Positions 34,285-44,673 of a DNA stretch of 64,000 nt are shown one piece after another. Under the pieces are notes generated by a model, which had not been told where the DNA came from, made no database searches, and was given only the letters and a program-made list of their open reading frames with translations. A program made the translations under genes and the position numbers. This DNA comes from Hymenobacter lucidus (GTDB lineage: Bacteria > Bacteroidota > Bacteroidia > Cytophagales > Hymenobacteraceae). The first letter of the stretch is position 1, and each line of letters opens with the position of its first letter. The stretch is taken from the NCBI RefSeq assembly GCF_020447265.1, contig NZ_JAJADR010000001.1, positions 868,001 to 932,000 of the forward strand. The letters are read 5' to 3'.

Positions 34285-37200
34285 ATGCAACACAATTACC
34301 CTCACGGCACCGGCCGCTTCACTTCCTGGTGGGCAATGGCAGTGGCGCTGGTACTGCTGCTCACCGGCCAGGTTGCCGCGCAGACCTACTCGATGCCCAC
34401 CACGGGCACCACGGCCATTACCACCTGTGCCGGCACGCTCTATGACGATGGTGGTGCCACCGGCAACTACACACCCAATGCCAACGGTACCGTCACCATT
34501 ACGCCCGCCACGGCTGGTAGCAAGGTACGGCTGCAGTTCAACGGCTTTTCGGTGGGCTACTACGACCGGATGACGATTTACGACGGTTCCAACACGTCGG
34601 CTCCCATTATCGGCACCTACTACGACTACTATAGCCCTGGTACGGTGTATGCCACCACCAGCGCCGGTACGCTCACGGTGCGCTTTGCCACCGACTATTA
34701 CAGCAATGGTTACAGCGGCTTTGCCGCCGATATTGCCTGCGTAACCACCATTCCGCAGTCTGATCTGGTGATTCAGGGTGCTTCGGCCACGCCGATTTCG
34801 GCCGTACCGGGCTCCACTCTCTCGCTCTACAGCTCGATTTATAACCTCTCGGGCACTACGGCTACCAGTTCCAACATTGGTTACTACCTCTCCACCGATG
34901 CCACGCTGGACGCGGCCGACGTATTGCTGGGTAGCTCCACGGGTAGCAGCCTCAGCGTGGGTAGCTACTCGAGCCGCAGCAACTACGTAGTGCTGCCTGC
35001 CAACACCACTGCCGGCGCGTACTATCTGCTATTTGCGGCCGACTACCAGAACGTAGTAAGTGAGAGCAACGAAACCAACAACGTGACGAGCGTGTACCTG
35101 AACGTGGTGCCACCTACCGTCGATCTGGTTATTCAGCAGCCTTCGGTGAGCCCGACGAGCACGGCTCCCGGTAACGTAATCGGGCTTTCCTGCACTATCA
35201 ACAACCAGGGTAACGCCACGGCTACCTACAGCAGCGTAGGCTTCTACCTCTCCACCAACACGACCCTCGATGCCAGTGACCAGCTGCTGACTTCTGCCTA
35301 CGGCAGCCAGCTGTCGCCCAACTACCCCTCGTACCGCAGCGTGACGACCAACGTGCCCCCGGGCACTACGCCCGGCAACTACTACATTCTGTTTGCCGCT
35401 GATTACCAAAATGTGGTAACGGAAAGCATTGAAACCAACAACGTATCGGCCGTAGCCCTGACCGTTGCTGCACCCAACGTCGACCTGACTGTGTCGCAGG
35501 CCAGCTTGAGCTACTACTCGGTATCGGCCGGCACCACCATCAGCGCCGGAGCTACCGTGTATAACCAGGGCAATACGGCCTCGCCTTCGAGCAATGTGGG
35601 CTACTATTTCTCGTCGGACGCGACCTTGTCGTCGAACGACGTATTGCTGAACAGCAGCACCGGCAGCGCACTGGGCGCGGGCCTGAGCAACTATCCCGGC
35701 GCTACGATTACTGTTCCGGCCACGGCTACGCCCGGTAACTACTACATCCTGTTTGCTGCCGATTACCTGAATGCCGTAACCGAATCGAACGAGAACAACA
35801 ACGTGCGCAGCGTATCCATTACGGTGGTAGCGCCCAGCATCGACTTGGTCATTCAGTCGGCTTATCTGAACTCGACCACCACCACGGCGGGCACCACAAT
35901 AAGCGGTAGCCACTACATTTACAACCAGGGCAATACCTCGGCTGCCAGCTCCAACGTGGGTTACTATCTCTCCACGGATGCCACGCTGAGCGCCAACGAC
36001 GTGCTGCTTTCCTCCACTACCGGCGGAGCTCTGGTCAGCGGCGGCTATGCTACCCGCTACCCAAGCATGACCATTCCGGCCAGTACGGCTTCGGGCAACT
36101 ACTACATCCTGTTTGCTGCCGATTACCAGAATGCCGTAACCGAAACCAACGAGGTAAACAACGTAGCGGCCATCGGCCTGACGGTGGTAACACCCGGCGT
36201 CGACCTGGTGATTCAGTCGGCTTACCTGAACTACTCGACCGTAACGGCTGGCAATGCTACTAGCGGCAGCCATTACATCGTGAACCTGGGCACGACTACC
36301 GCCACCAGCTCCACGACTGGTTACTACCTTTCTACGGATGCTACGCTGAGTTCCAACGACGTGCTGCTGGGCTCGGTTACGGGCGGTGCCCTGGCCGCTG
36401 GCGGCTACAGCACCCGCTACCCCACAATGACCATTCCGGCCAACACGGCCGCGGGTAACTACTATGTTCTGTTCGTAGCTGATTACCTGAGCGCAGTGAC
36501 GGAAACCAACGAGACGAACAACGTATTCGCGGCGGCTCTGACGGTGGTAACGCCGGGCATCGACTTAGTACCTACGCAGCCGGGTTTGTCGCGCACGGCG
36601 GCGGCGGCTGGCACGCTCCTCACCGTTTCGGCCACTATCTACAACCAGGGCACTACGGCTACTACCTCCAGCGACATGGGCTTCTACCTCTCTACGGATG
36701 CTACGCTGAGTGCCAACGACGTACTCCTGGGCTCGGCCACTGGCTATACGATTTACGCTGGCGGCTACGACTATCGCTCGGCCAGCGTGACCATTCCTGC
36801 GGCTACTGCTACCGGCAACTATTACGTGCTGTTTGTGGCTGACCATCGGGGTGCGGTGACGGAAACCAACGAAACGAACAACGTAACCAGCGTTGGGCTG
36901 GCCGTAACCGCCCCTTTCAACGGCACGCTGGTGCCTTTCAGCGGCACGGCTACCATCACTACCTGCGGCACTTCTATTGCTGACAATGGTGGCAACAGCG
37001 ACTACGCCGACTATTCTAACGGCTCTTTGACGATTAACCCTGCCACTACCGGCAGCAAAGTGCGTCTGACCTTCACCTCTTTCGCGCTGGAAACCTGTTG
37101 TGACCGGGTGACGATTTACGACGGCCCGTCGACCAACTCGCCTATCATTGGCTCGTATATCTATAGCCCGGGTATTGTAACGGCCTCGACTACCAACACC

Positions 37201-38295
37201 TCCGGTGCTCTGACGGTGCAGTTTGTCAGTGATGGTAGCGCGGTGTACTCCGGCTTCGAAGCCTCGGTGTCGTGCGTGACGACCACCACCGTGCAGCCCG
37301 ACCTGATTGTGCAGAATCCTACGCAGTCGGTTACCTCGGTGGCCGCCGGCAATACCATCGGCCTGGGCGGCACCGTTCGCAACCAGGGTGCCGGCGATGC
37401 CAGCAGCAGCCAACTGGGCTACTACCTGTCGCTGAATACGACTATCGACGGTAATGATCTGTTGCTGGGCACCAGCAGCGGCGGCGCTTTGGGCGCGGGC
37501 CTCACGGCTCAGCGTACCGGCGTATTCAGCATTCCGTCCGGCGTTACGCCGGGTGCCTATTACGTAATCTACGTAGCTGACCCCAACGCTGCCGTGATAG
37601 AAACCAATGAAACTAACAACACCTCTGCGCTGGCCCTGACGGTGGTAGCTGCTCTGCCGGATCTGGTAGTATCGCAGGCTACGCTGAACCCAGCTACGAC
37701 GCCGGCCGGTGGTACGGTTTCGGCCTCCTGCCTGCTCACTAACTCAGGCACGGCTTCGGCTGCGCAGAGCACCATGGGCTTCTACCTCTCTACCGACAAC
37801 GTGTGGAGCAGCGGCGACGTGCTGCTGGGCTCGGTAGCGGCGGCGGCAATGCCCGTTAGCGCCGGTACTACCCGCGCGGCTTCTTTCGCCATTCCAGCTA
37901 CTACGGCCGCCGGCAACTACTATGTACTCTACGTGGCCGATGCCCAAGGCGTAGTAACGGAATCGAGCAAGACCAATAACATCATCAGCATGCCGCTGAC
38001 CGTGACGCTGACTACCCCAGTGCGGGAACAGCTCAATGGCTTTACCCTGAGCGTGTATCCGAACCCGGCTACCGGCGGTGAATTCTCGGTGCGCATGGAT
38101 GGCCCCAACACCGGCAAAACAGCCGAGCTGGCCCTCTACAACAGCATCGGCCAGCAGGTAAGCCTGCAGTCGTTGACGCTAACTGCGGGCCGGGTTCCAG
38201 CGCGCTTCGTGACCAAGAACCTGGGTACTGGCGTGTATATGCTGCGCATTACCGGCGACGACCTGAACGTAACTCGGCGCATCCTTATCGAATAG
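34285..38295 (+). CDS. secreted CUB/CARDB-repeat protein with T9SS sorting domain
   Basis: 1336 residues. A signal peptide (1-33, ending AAQ) is followed by a CUB-like domain (about 35-155; RMTIYDGS), six CARDB-type repeats of about 117 residues (159-870; each starts near DLVIQ and contains GYYLSTDATL, GNYYILFAADY and TNNV), a second CUB-like domain (876-1000; RVTIYDGP), two more CARDB repeats (1004-1240) and a C-terminal T9SS sorting domain (1248-1336; LSVYPNP, GVYMLRI). It is surely exported and probably surface-bound. CARDB and CUB domains are usually adhesive; the ligand is unknown. The strong internal DNA repeats (34750-36900) invite copy-number change. Confidence 0.93.
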   Translation: MQHNYPHGTGRFTSWWAMAVALVLLLTGQVAAQTYSMPTTGTTAITTCAGTLYDDGGATGNYTPNANGTVTITPATAGSKVRLQFNGFSVGYYDRMTIYDGSNTSAPIIGTYYDYYSPGTVYATTSAGTLTVRFATDYYSNGYSGFAADIACVTTIPQSDLVIQGASATPISAVPGSTLSLYSSIYNLSGTTATSSNIGYYLSTDATLDAADVLLGSSTGSSLSVGSYSSRSNYVVLPANTTAGAYYLLFAADYQNVVSESNETNNVTSVYLNVVPPTVDLVIQQPSVSPTSTAPGNVIGLSCTINNQGNATATYSSVGFYLSTNTTLDASDQLLTSAYGSQLSPNYPSYRSVTTNVPPGTTPGNYYILFAADYQNVVTESIETNNVSAVALTVAAPNVDLTVSQASLSYYSVSAGTTISAGATVYNQGNTASPSSNVGYYFSSDATLSSNDVLLNSSTGSALGAGLSNYPGATITVPATATPGNYYILFAADYLNAVTESNENNNVRSVSITVVAPSIDLVIQSAYLNSTTTTAGTTISGSHYIYNQGNTSAASSNVGYYLSTDATLSANDVLLSSTTGGALVSGGYATRYPSMTIPASTASGNYYILFAADYQNAVTETNEVNNVAAIGLTVVTPGVDLVIQSAYLNYSTVTAGNATSGSHYIVNLGTTTATSSTTGYYLSTDATLSSNDVLLGSVTGGALAAGGYSTRYPTMTIPANTAAGNYYVLFVADYLSAVTETNETNNVFAAALTVVTPGIDLVPTQPGLSRTAAAAGTLLTVSATIYNQGTTATTSSDMGFYLSTDATLSANDVLLGSATGYTIYAGGYDYRSASVTIPAATATGNYYVLFVADHRGAVTETNETNNVTSVGLAVTAPFNGTLVPFSGTATITTCGTSIADNGGNSDYADYSNGSLTINPATTGSKVRLTFTSFALETCCDRVTIYDGPSTNSPIIGSYIYSPGIVTASTTNTSGALTVQFVSDGSAVYSGFEASVSCVTTTTVQPDLIVQNPTQSVTSVAAGNTIGLGGTVRNQGAGDASSSQLGYYLSLNTTIDGNDLLLGTSSGGALGAGLTAQRTGVFSIPSGVTPGAYYVIYVADPNAAVIETNETNNTSALALTVVAALPDLVVSQATLNPATTPAGGTVSASCLLTNSGTASAAQSTMGFYLSTDNVWSSGDVLLGSVAAAAMPVSAGTTRAASFAIPATTAAGNYYVLYVADAQGVVTESSKTNNIISMPLTVTLTTPVREQLNGFTLSVYPNPATGGEFSVRMDGPNTGKTAELALYNSIGQQVSLQSLTLTAGRVPARFVTKNLGTGVYMLRITGDDLNVTRRILIE

Positions 38296-38320
38296 TGCGG
38301 CAGTAGCCAAACTACGGCAA

Positions 38321-38375
38321 GCGGCGGCATCGACTCCAGAAGGTAACTTCCGGGGTGGGTGCCGCCGTTTTGTTT
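38321..38375 (+). terminator. terminator after the CARDB protein gene
   Basis: CGGCGGCA (38322-38329) pairs with TGCCGCCG (38360-38367), with inner pairs ending in a GAAG/CTTC stem over a GTAA loop, and a T-rich tail TTTTGTTTG follows. Confidence 0.75.
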
Positions 38376-38444
38376 GCTACCTGGCCGGCGTGGCCCCGTA
38401 TTTGACAAGCCCGGCCCGTAATCCATGTTTTGTCGGACAGCACT

Positions 38445-38891
38445 ATGAACAAGTTTTGGAGAAGCCGGGGCGCCCGCCGGGTTGTGGTGTTGCTGGTTGT
38501 GTTGCTGCTGGCCGTGCCAACCGTGGCCCGACCCTCGCAGGTGCAGGTGGCCCGGCAGTTTCTGCTGGCCGTACTGCGCGGGGAGTACAAGGCGGCGTAT
38601 GCGCTGCTCGCTCCCGAATTGCAGGCCAGCATGACGCCGCGGCAGTTTCGGGCGGCAGCTCAGCCACTGATAGCCCAGAGCCGGCAGCGCGGCCGGCCCA
38701 TCGACTTATACAAGCTGGGCTACCGTATCGGCGAGGCCAACGACGTGCGCAATTTCTACAGCTTCATGTTCAAGAGCGACACGCTGGCCCGCCTGCCCCA
38801 GGTGCAGCTCGACGTAGTGTTTCGAGACTCGACGGCCACCCACATCCTGAGCTTCGGGCTGATTCCGGCCCCGCAAAGCAAGCGTAAGTAA
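38445..38891 (+). CDS. small exported hypothetical protein
   Basis: 148 residues. A basic start and hydrophobic stretch (VVVLLVVLLLAVPTVARP, residues about 13-30) make a signal peptide or anchor. The remainder (ARQFLLAVLRGEYKAAYALL; SFMFKSDTLARLPQVQLDVVF) is reminiscent of DUF3887/DUF4019-type NTF2-like domains, but the match is weak. The start at 38445 was chosen over 38430. The gene converges on anmK, with 12 bases between the stops. Function unknown. Confidence 0.75.
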   Translation: MNKFWRSRGARRVVVLLVVLLLAVPTVARPSQVQVARQFLLAVLRGEYKAAYALLAPELQASMTPRQFRAAAQPLIAQSRQRGRPIDLYKLGYRIGEANDVRNFYSFMFKSDTLARLPQVQLDVVFRDSTATHILSFGLIPAPQSKRK

Positions 38892-38903
38892 GGAGCAGAT
38901 AAC

Positions 38904-40106
38904 TCAGCCCGGGAAAGAAATCTTGCCCAGCGTAACGGCGGGCACCGCTTGGGCACCGTGCCCAATGGGTCGGGCTTCGCCCACGAGCGTCTCGTTGGCC
39001 AGAATGGCGAATAGCACGGCTTCTTTGGCGTCGGGGGCAATGCCCAGCGCGGCGGTAGTGGAGAATTGGCACTGCGGCAACTCCCGCTCCAGCGCGGCCA
39101 TCAGCGTGGGGTTGTGCATGCCGCCGCCGCTGGCATACACCACAAAAGGCCGTTGCGACCCGAAAGACTGTCGCACTGCTTGGCCCACCCCGGCGGCACT
39201 GAAGGCAGTGAGCGTAGCCAATAAATCGGGAGCGGGCAGTTGCTCCGTGCCGGTTCGTTGCTGCGCGGCGCGCACGTAAGCCGGGTTGAACAGCTCGGGG
39301 CCGGTGGTTTTGGGAATAGCCGCCGCGAAAAACGGATGCGCCAATAATTCCGCCAGCAACCCGGAATGTACAGTGCCCTGGGCGGCTAAAGCGCCATTTT
39401 CGTCGTATTGCCGGCCGGGGTACAGTTCCCGCACGAAGGCATCGAGCAGCGTGTTGCCCGGGCCGGTATCGGTACTGAACACCTCGGTGGCGTCGAGGCT
39501 GGCGGCCAAGTAAGTGAAGTTGGCAATGCCGCCCAGATTGAGCAGCAGTCGGTCTTCGCCGGATTGGGAAAACACCAGGTAGTCGCCGTACACGGCCAGC
39601 GGCGCGCCCTGCCCGCCGGCGGCTACGTGCTTCTGCCGAAAGTCGCTGAGGGTAAGAATACCGGTGCGCACGGCTATATGGTCTGCGTCGCCGAGCTGCA
39701 GGGTGGCATTGGGCCAGCCAGCTAGGCCATGCTGGTGCTGCGGGGCATGAAATACCGTTTGGCCGTGGCTGGCAATGGCATCTACTTCGGCGGGCGTAAT
39801 CTGCCACTGGGTCAGGCACTGCAGTACTATATCGGCGTGCAGTGTGCCCAGCCAGGCGTGGAGTAGCGTAAGGTGCTGCAGCCCGACCTGTGGCCGGGCA
39901 AAAACCTGTCGGATTTCGTGGCGGATCTGCTCGGAATACGGTACTGTGGCAAACTGCTCGACCGTGACCTGAGTGGCCGCCCCGTGACCCGAAAAGCGAC
40001 ACAGCGCCACGTCCAGCCCATCCAGGGAAGTGCCCGACATCAGACCGATAATGCGGCGCTCCGGCTTTTGGGCCGCCGCGAGCAGCTGGGTAAGGTTGGT
40101 ATTCAT
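38904..40106 (-). CDS. anmK: anhydro-N-acetylmuramic acid kinase
   Basis: 400 residues. It phosphorylates 1,6-anhydro-MurNAc released during peptidoglycan turnover, giving MurNAc-6-phosphate for reuse. The family signature GLMSGTSLDGLDVALCRF is at residues 20-37; LLNLGGIANFTYL, DTGPGNTLLDAFV and ASGGGMHNPTLM follow, covering the ATP- and sugar-binding segments. The start at 40106 (MNTNLTQLL) was chosen over the in-frame 40133, which lies next to the hscA terminator. It has its own transcription, since a terminator separates it from hscA. Confidence 0.96.
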   Translation of the reverse strand: MNTNLTQLLAAAQKPERRIIGLMSGTSLDGLDVALCRFSGHGAATQVTVEQFATVPYSEQIRHEIRQVFARPQVGLQHLTLLHAWLGTLHADIVLQCLTQWQITPAEVDAIASHGQTVFHAPQHQHGLAGWPNATLQLGDADHIAVRTGILTLSDFRQKHVAAGGQGAPLAVYGDYLVFSQSGEDRLLLNLGGIANFTYLAASLDATEVFSTDTGPGNTLLDAFVRELYPGRQYDENGALAAQGTVHSGLLAELLAHPFFAAAIPKTTGPELFNPAYVRAAQQRTGTEQLPAPDLLATLTAFSAAGVGQAVRQSFGSQRPFVVYASGGGMHNPTLMAALERELPQCQFSTTAALGIAPDAKEAVLFAILANETLVGEARPIGHGAQAVPAVTLGKISFPG

Positions 40107-40133
40107 TGCCGTAAAACTGGGGTAGCAAGCCAA

Positions 40134-40175
40134 TAAAAAAGCGGGTCATCGTAGGCAAGCTACCATGACCCGCTT
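40134..40175 (-). terminator. terminator of the hscA gene
   Basis: On the minus strand, AAGCGGGTCAT/ATGACCCGCTT (40139-40149 with 40165-40175) forms an 11-bp stem with a further four-pair inner stem, followed by six T (A run at 40135-40140 on the plus strand). It lies 16 bases past the hscA stop. Confidence 0.88.
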
Positions 40176-40191
40176 CCGGTTCGACTATTCC

Positions 40192-42048
40192 TTATTCAAT
40201 CTTTTTGCCGGCCATAGCCTGCTTGATGGAAATGTTCATTACCCGCTCGGCAAACGGGCTGGTGAGGCTTTCCAACTCGTCGACGGCCTTCAGGATGGTG
40301 TCCTTGACGTTGGTTTCCAGCGCCTCGCGCAGCACCTGGGTCTGGGCGGCCGTCTGGGTTATTTCGTCTTCGGTCAGGTACTGGGAGTTCTTGTCCACGA
40401 AGCGCTCCACCTGGTAGAGCATCTGCTCGGCCACGGTGCGGGCCTCGATAACCATGCGGGCGGCCACGTCTTCGCGGGCGTGGGTGAGGGAGTCCATCAG
40501 CATCTGCTCTACCTGCTCGTCGGTGAGGCCGTACTGGGGCTTGATTTCCACCGCCTGCCGGGTGTTGGAGCGCAACTCAATGGCCTCCACCTGCAGAATT
40601 CCGTCGGCGTTGAGCAGGAAGTTGACATCGACCTTGGGCAGGCCGGCGGGCATAGCCGGAATACCGCGTAGGTCGAATTCGGCCAGCTTGCGGTTTTCCT
40701 TCACCAAATCCCGCTCGCCCTGATATACCGAAATTTTCAGGTTCACCTGTCCGTCCACGGAAGTGGTGTACTGGCGGCCGGCCTTGGTCGGAATCTTGGA
40801 GTTGCGCGGAATAATCGGGTCCATCAGCCCGCCCAGCGTTTCAATGCCCAGCGTGAGCGGCGTCACGTCGAGCAGCAGCACGTCGCGGCGGTTGCCGGCC
40901 AGGATATCGGCCTGAATGGCCGCACCGAGGGCTACTACTTCGTCGGGGTTGAGGGAGCTGTTGGCGGGCTGCTGGAAAAACGCGGATACCGAATCATACA
41001 CCAGCGGCACGCGCGTGGAGCCACCTACCAGCAGCACCGCGTCGAGTTGCTGCGGCGTCAGCTTGGCATCGGCCAGGGCCTGGCGGCACGAAACGATGGT
41101 GCGCTCGACCAGAGGCTGGATCAGTTCGTTGAATTTCGTTTTGGTCAAGGGTAGCAGCGTGCCGCCGAAATCGGCCGAAAACTCTTCGTGCCGGCTCAGG
41201 TGCTTTTTGGCGGCTTCAGCCAGCAGCCGCAACTCCTGCTGGGCACTGCCATTCTGGTACAGATACGCGGCAAGCTGGTAGTCACTGGTCCAGTAGTCGA
41301 TAATGGCCCGGTCAAGGTCGTCGCCGCCAAGATAGGTGTCGCCGTTGGTGCTGAGCACTTCAAAAATACCCTGCTGTATGCGTAGAATGCTCACGTCGAA
41401 GGTGCCGCCGCCGAGGTCGTATACGGCCACGGTTTTTTCCTCGTCGGGGCTCAGACCAATGCCGTAAGCCAGGGCGGCGGCCGTGGGCTCGTTCACGATG
41501 CGCAGCACTTCGAGGCCCGCCAGGCGGCCGGCGTCGCGGGTGGCCTGGCGCTGGGAGTCGTTGAAATAGGCCGGCACGGTAATCACGGCCTTGTTGACGG
41601 GCGTTTTCAGGGCGTGCTCGGCCCGCAGGCGCAGTTCCTTCAGAATCTCGGCGCTCAGCTCGATGGGGGAGTAGAACCGGTCGCCAACCCGGATTTTGAC
41701 CAGGCCTTCGGTGTTGTCGTCGATAACCTTGTAGCCAAGCTGGGTGGCATGCTCGCCCAGGTCGCGGTACGACTTGCCGAGCAGGCGCTTCACGGAGTAA
41801 ATCGTGTTCTGCGGGTCGGTTAGTAGGTAGTCTTTGGCCTCGGTGCCCACAATGGGCTCCTGAGCGCCGGCCGGAAAATGCACCACAGACGGCACGATGG
41901 TGCCCCGGCCCTGGTCATTGATAGCCAGCGGGTGCCCGTCGGGGTGGATGTAGGCCACCAGGCTGTTGGTAGTGCCCAGATCAATGCCGACGATGATTTC
42001 TTCCTGCTGAATACTCCCCGTGGAGAGGTTGATTGCGACTTTGGCCAT
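40192..42048 (-). CDS. hscA: HscA-type Hsp70 chaperone
   Basis: 618 residues. An ATPase domain with the phosphate and adenosine motifs [27 protein letters not shown] and [15 protein letters not shown] is followed by a substrate-binding domain ([14 protein letters not shown]) and a helical lid. HscA features are the 18-residue N-terminal extension before GIDLGTTNS and the absence of the Gly-rich acidic tail of DnaK. HscA works with HscB to transfer Fe-S clusters from IscU; no isc gene lies nearby, so this role is inferred. A general DnaK paralogue is the alternative. Confidence 0.88.
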   Translation of the reverse strand: MAKVAINLSTGSIQQEEIIVGIDLGTTNSLVAYIHPDGHPLAINDQGRGTIVPSVVHFPAGAQEPIVGTEAKDYLLTDPQNTIYSVKRLLGKSYRDLGEHATQLGYKVIDDNTEGLVKIRVGDRFYSPIELSAEILKELRLRAEHALKTPVNKAVITVPAYFNDSQRQATRDAGRLAGLEVLRIVNEPTAAALAYGIGLSPDEEKTVAVYDLGGGTFDVSILRIQQGIFEVLSTNGDTYLGGDDLDRAIIDYWTSDYQLAAYLYQNGSAQQELRLLAEAAKKHLSRHEEFSADFGGTLLPLTKTKFNELIQPLVERTIVSCRQALADAKLTPQQLDAVLLVGGSTRVPLVYDSVSAFFQQPANSSLNPDEVVALGAAIQADILAGNRRDVLLLDVTPLTLGIETLGGLMDPIIPRNSKIPTKAGRQYTTSVDGQVNLKISVYQGERDLVKENRKLAEFDLRGIPAMPAGLPKVDVNFLLNADGILQVEAIELRSNTRQAVEIKPQYGLTDEQVEQMLMDSLTHAREDVAARMVIEARTVAEQMLYQVERFVDKNSQYLTEDEITQTAAQTQVLREALETNVKDTILKAVDELESLTSPFAERVMNISIKQAMAGKKIE

Positions 42049-42462
42049 GGTAAAGAAAACGACGCGCCGCGGCGCGGAAGGGTACGCTAAAAAAGAAGTA
42101 GGACGTGTTTTGCCTACCTACGATGAAGGGGGCAAAAGTAGCGAAGAAATACCGGTGGGTCAGGATAACAAACCGTTGGCAGAGTTGGCGTTGGACCGGG
42201 TGCTATTTTTTTGAAATAAAGTTCCATCGGTGCCAATCCAGACTCGGCCTCACCTCCGTATGTCCCTGCAATTCCGCCCCTCCTTATTTTCCTGTTGCTG
42301 AGCATTTAGCTCACTCTGCTACGCCCTTGCCCAGCCGCCACACAGCTGGCGGGCACACAGTGCTGCCACTTTCGCAGCCGTCCTATCCCGGTCTCTTTTC
42401 AGTGCTTGCCGGCTTGCCGGTAAGGTCATATTTCCTTTTTACCCACTCCAAATTCCTTTATC
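42049..42462. other. 414-base divergent region hscA/DUF4331 gene
   Basis: It separates two divergent genes, so it must hold both promoters. Seen in it: a 14-bp perfect palindrome CGCGCCGCGGCGCG (42063-42076) close to the hscA start, the hscA -7 element at 42133-42140, an AT-rich patch (42205-42225) and a duplicated CTTGCCGG word (42409-42422). Neither strand holds an ORF with convincing coding character. Confidence 0.6.
42133..42140 (-). promoter_or_regulatory. -7 promoter element for hscA
   Basis: On the minus strand TACTTTTG matches TAnnTTTG. It lies about 85 bases upstream of the hscA ATG. No TTTG stands at the usual distance; a TTTG occurs 28 bases upstream, which is too far. Confidence 0.4.
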
Positions 42463-44511
42463 ATGAAGAAGACCTTTACTCGTCCGATTCTCCACATGGG
42501 CTTAGCCGCTACTGCTATAGTAGGCGCCCTGGCCTGGAGCGGACAAAACACCCGCATTGAGGCGTCCAGCCACCGTGAGGCGCCGCTTATTGCGGATGAC
42601 CCATTGGCCGACAACACCGACCTGTATGCCTTCCGCGACCCGAACAACGCGGAAATGATTAACATCATTGCCAACTACATTCCGCTGGAGCTGCCCCAGG
42701 GCGGACCCATCTACAACACGTTTGGCGAGAATATCCGCTACGAAATCCACATCAAGAACAAGACGACTTCGACTGGCGACGACCTGACCTACCGGTTCAC
42801 GTTTACCCGCACGAACGAGGACGGCACCACGTTTTTCCGCACCCGGCTGGGCAAGGAAAACCAGAAAACCACCTACACCGCCGAGCTAAGCGTGAATGGC
42901 GGTGCTTTCACTTCCATCGTAACCGGCGGCGTTGTGCCCCCACCCAACATCGGCCCCCGCTCTATTGAGGGCGCCAATGGCCTGAATACGCCCTATAATA
43001 CGCTGATGACTAACGCCATCCGGACGCTGGCCAATGGCACCAAAGTGTTCTGCGGCCCGGTGGATGACCCATTCTTCGTGGATCTGGGTGGTATTTTCGA
43101 TTTGGGCGGCGTGCGTCAGACGGGTGCCCGCGACGGGGTAGCTCGTAAAAACACCCACACCATTGCTCTGCAAATTCCAATTTCGGTGCTGCAGAAAGAC
43201 GGCAAAACCGGCGCTCAGGCCGCCAATATCCTTGATTCGGACTACGTAATTGGGGTGTGGGCCTCGGCCAGCCGGCCGGCTCTGCGCACCCTGAACGTGG
43301 ACGGCACCCAGACCCACACCGGCAACTACGTGCAGGTTTCGCGCCTGGGTATGCCGCTGACCAACGAAGTGGTTATTCCCATCGGCCAGAAAGACGAGTG
43401 GAACGCGGGCAACCCCTATGGTATGGTCGCCAAGTTCGACGAAAACGCCATGAACCCGGAGCTGGCCCTCTACATGGACGAAAGCCGCTTCGCTGCGGCC
43501 GTACCTGGCCTGAACCCACTGCGCATCCAGGCCAACTCGCTGCAGGCTTTCGACTTCCGCAATGGTAAGGACGGCCTGGCCAACCTGACCACTGCCCAGC
43601 GTGCCGGTACCGTTTTCGCCGACCCAACGTTTGGCCCTTACCTGCTGCGCGCCGGTAAGCCCCGCTCGGTTGATATTCTGCCCATCTTCCACACGGGTGT
43701 GCCCAACCTGCCGCCTTACCAGCTGGCTACCGGCAAGCCAGCCCGCAACCCGCTGGCTGCTGGCAAGCCGTTTATCAATAACTTTCTGCCCACGCTCGGC
43801 GACATGCTGCGCCTGAACATGGCCGTGCCTACCACGGCCCGCAACTCGGCTGACTTCAGCTCGGAAGGCCTGCTGGCCGCCGCCGTATTGGGTCTGACGG
43901 ATCCGCGCTACAACACCAGCGCTGCACTGCAGGCTATTCCTAACATGGACGGCTTCCCTAACGGCCGTCGTTTGGAAGATGACGTAACGCGCATCGAGCT
44001 ACAAGCTGTAGGTGGCGTGGTACTGGCCGCTATTGGCCTGTTCTACGACGACTACTCGGCTACGGCCGCCAGCCCGCTTACGCCCCAACTGCTGAGCGTA
44101 GTTGGTTTCCGGACCGGCGTAGAAGCTAACGACACCACCTTTACGTCGGCTTTCCCCTACATGCAGACGCCGTGGCGCGGTACCAAAGCACAGGCTACCA
44201 TTACTTCCCAGCGAGGCAGCGTAGGCCTGGGCCTGCAGGCTTCGCCGGTTGAGCTGGCGCAGAACTACCCGAACCCCTTCACCGACAAGACCACCATCCG
44301 CTACGAAGTAGGCGTGAAAGGTCCGCTGACCATCGTTATCAGTGACATGATGGGCCGGCCCGTGGCTACGCTGGTGAGCAACAAGGAGCACAAGCCCGGC
44401 ACTTACGAGATGCCGTGGAAAGTGCAGAACCTGGCTGCCGGCACCTACATTGCCACGGTAAAATCGGGCGAAACGGTATTGCAGTCCATTAAGCTGGTGC
44501 ATACCAACTAA
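42463..44511 (+). CDS. DUF4331 secreted protein with T9SS sorting domain
   Basis: 682 residues. The N-terminal hydrophobic stretch (MGLAATAIVGALAWSG) is a signal peptide, and the family hallmark SSHREAPLIADDPLADNTDL follows directly. The long DUF4331 domain spans roughly residues 30-570 (NIIANYIPLELPQGGP; GARDGVARKNTHTIALQIP). The C-terminal 85 residues are a T9SS sorting domain (AQNYPNPFTDKTTIRYEV; GTYIATVKSGETVLQSIKLV). DUF4331 has no established activity. It begins a co-oriented series with a TPR protein, a HupE-like permease and a TonB-dependent receptor. Confidence 0.93.
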   Translation: MKKTFTRPILHMGLAATAIVGALAWSGQNTRIEASSHREAPLIADDPLADNTDLYAFRDPNNAEMINIIANYIPLELPQGGPIYNTFGENIRYEIHIKNKTTSTGDDLTYRFTFTRTNEDGTTFFRTRLGKENQKTTYTAELSVNGGAFTSIVTGGVVPPPNIGPRSIEGANGLNTPYNTLMTNAIRTLANGTKVFCGPVDDPFFVDLGGIFDLGGVRQTGARDGVARKNTHTIALQIPISVLQKDGKTGAQAANILDSDYVIGVWASASRPALRTLNVDGTQTHTGNYVQVSRLGMPLTNEVVIPIGQKDEWNAGNPYGMVAKFDENAMNPELALYMDESRFAAAVPGLNPLRIQANSLQAFDFRNGKDGLANLTTAQRAGTVFADPTFGPYLLRAGKPRSVDILPIFHTGVPNLPPYQLATGKPARNPLAAGKPFINNFLPTLGDMLRLNMAVPTTARNSADFSSEGLLAAAVLGLTDPRYNTSAALQAIPNMDGFPNGRRLEDDVTRIELQAVGGVVLAAIGLFYDDYSATAASPLTPQLLSVVGFRTGVEANDTTFTSAFPYMQTPWRGTKAQATITSQRGSVGLGLQASPVELAQNYPNPFTDKTTIRYEVGVKGPLTIVISDMMGRPVATLVSNKEHKPGTYEMPWKVQNLAAGTYIATVKSGETVLQSIKLVHTN

Positions 44512-44531
44512 GCAAGCTGACTTCTGAGGAG

Positions 44532-44618
44532 CCGATTGCCTAAGCTCCGTGCTGTGGCAGTCGGTTCTGAAGTGGGTCACTCTGATAGCCGGACCCGGGT
44601 GAGTTCGGCTATCTTGTT
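44532..44618 (+). terminator. tandem hairpins after the DUF4331 gene
   Basis: Two stems: CCGATTGCC/GGCAGTCGG (44532-44540 with 44556-44564, one G-U) and GATAGCCG/CGGCTATC (44584-44591 with 44606-44613), the latter followed by TTGTT. They probably end or weaken the upstream message. They argue that the next gene starts downstream of them. Confidence 0.6.
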
Positions 44619-44673
44619 GGCTTTCAGTTCTACCCTTAGCTGGGCGCTTTTCTACCCTTTAGCTTCCGCTGCT

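Noticed and set aside
35029..36273. 414-codon minus-strand ORF in the CARDB gene
   Set aside because: A shadow of the repeat-encoding frame.
34750..38000. Possible CRISPR or satellite array because of repeated DNA
   Set aside because: Repeats of about 350 bases are in frame and encode CARDB domains.
38770..40158. 462-codon minus-strand ORF overlapping anmK
   Set aside because: Wrong frame; the anmK frame has all the family motifs.
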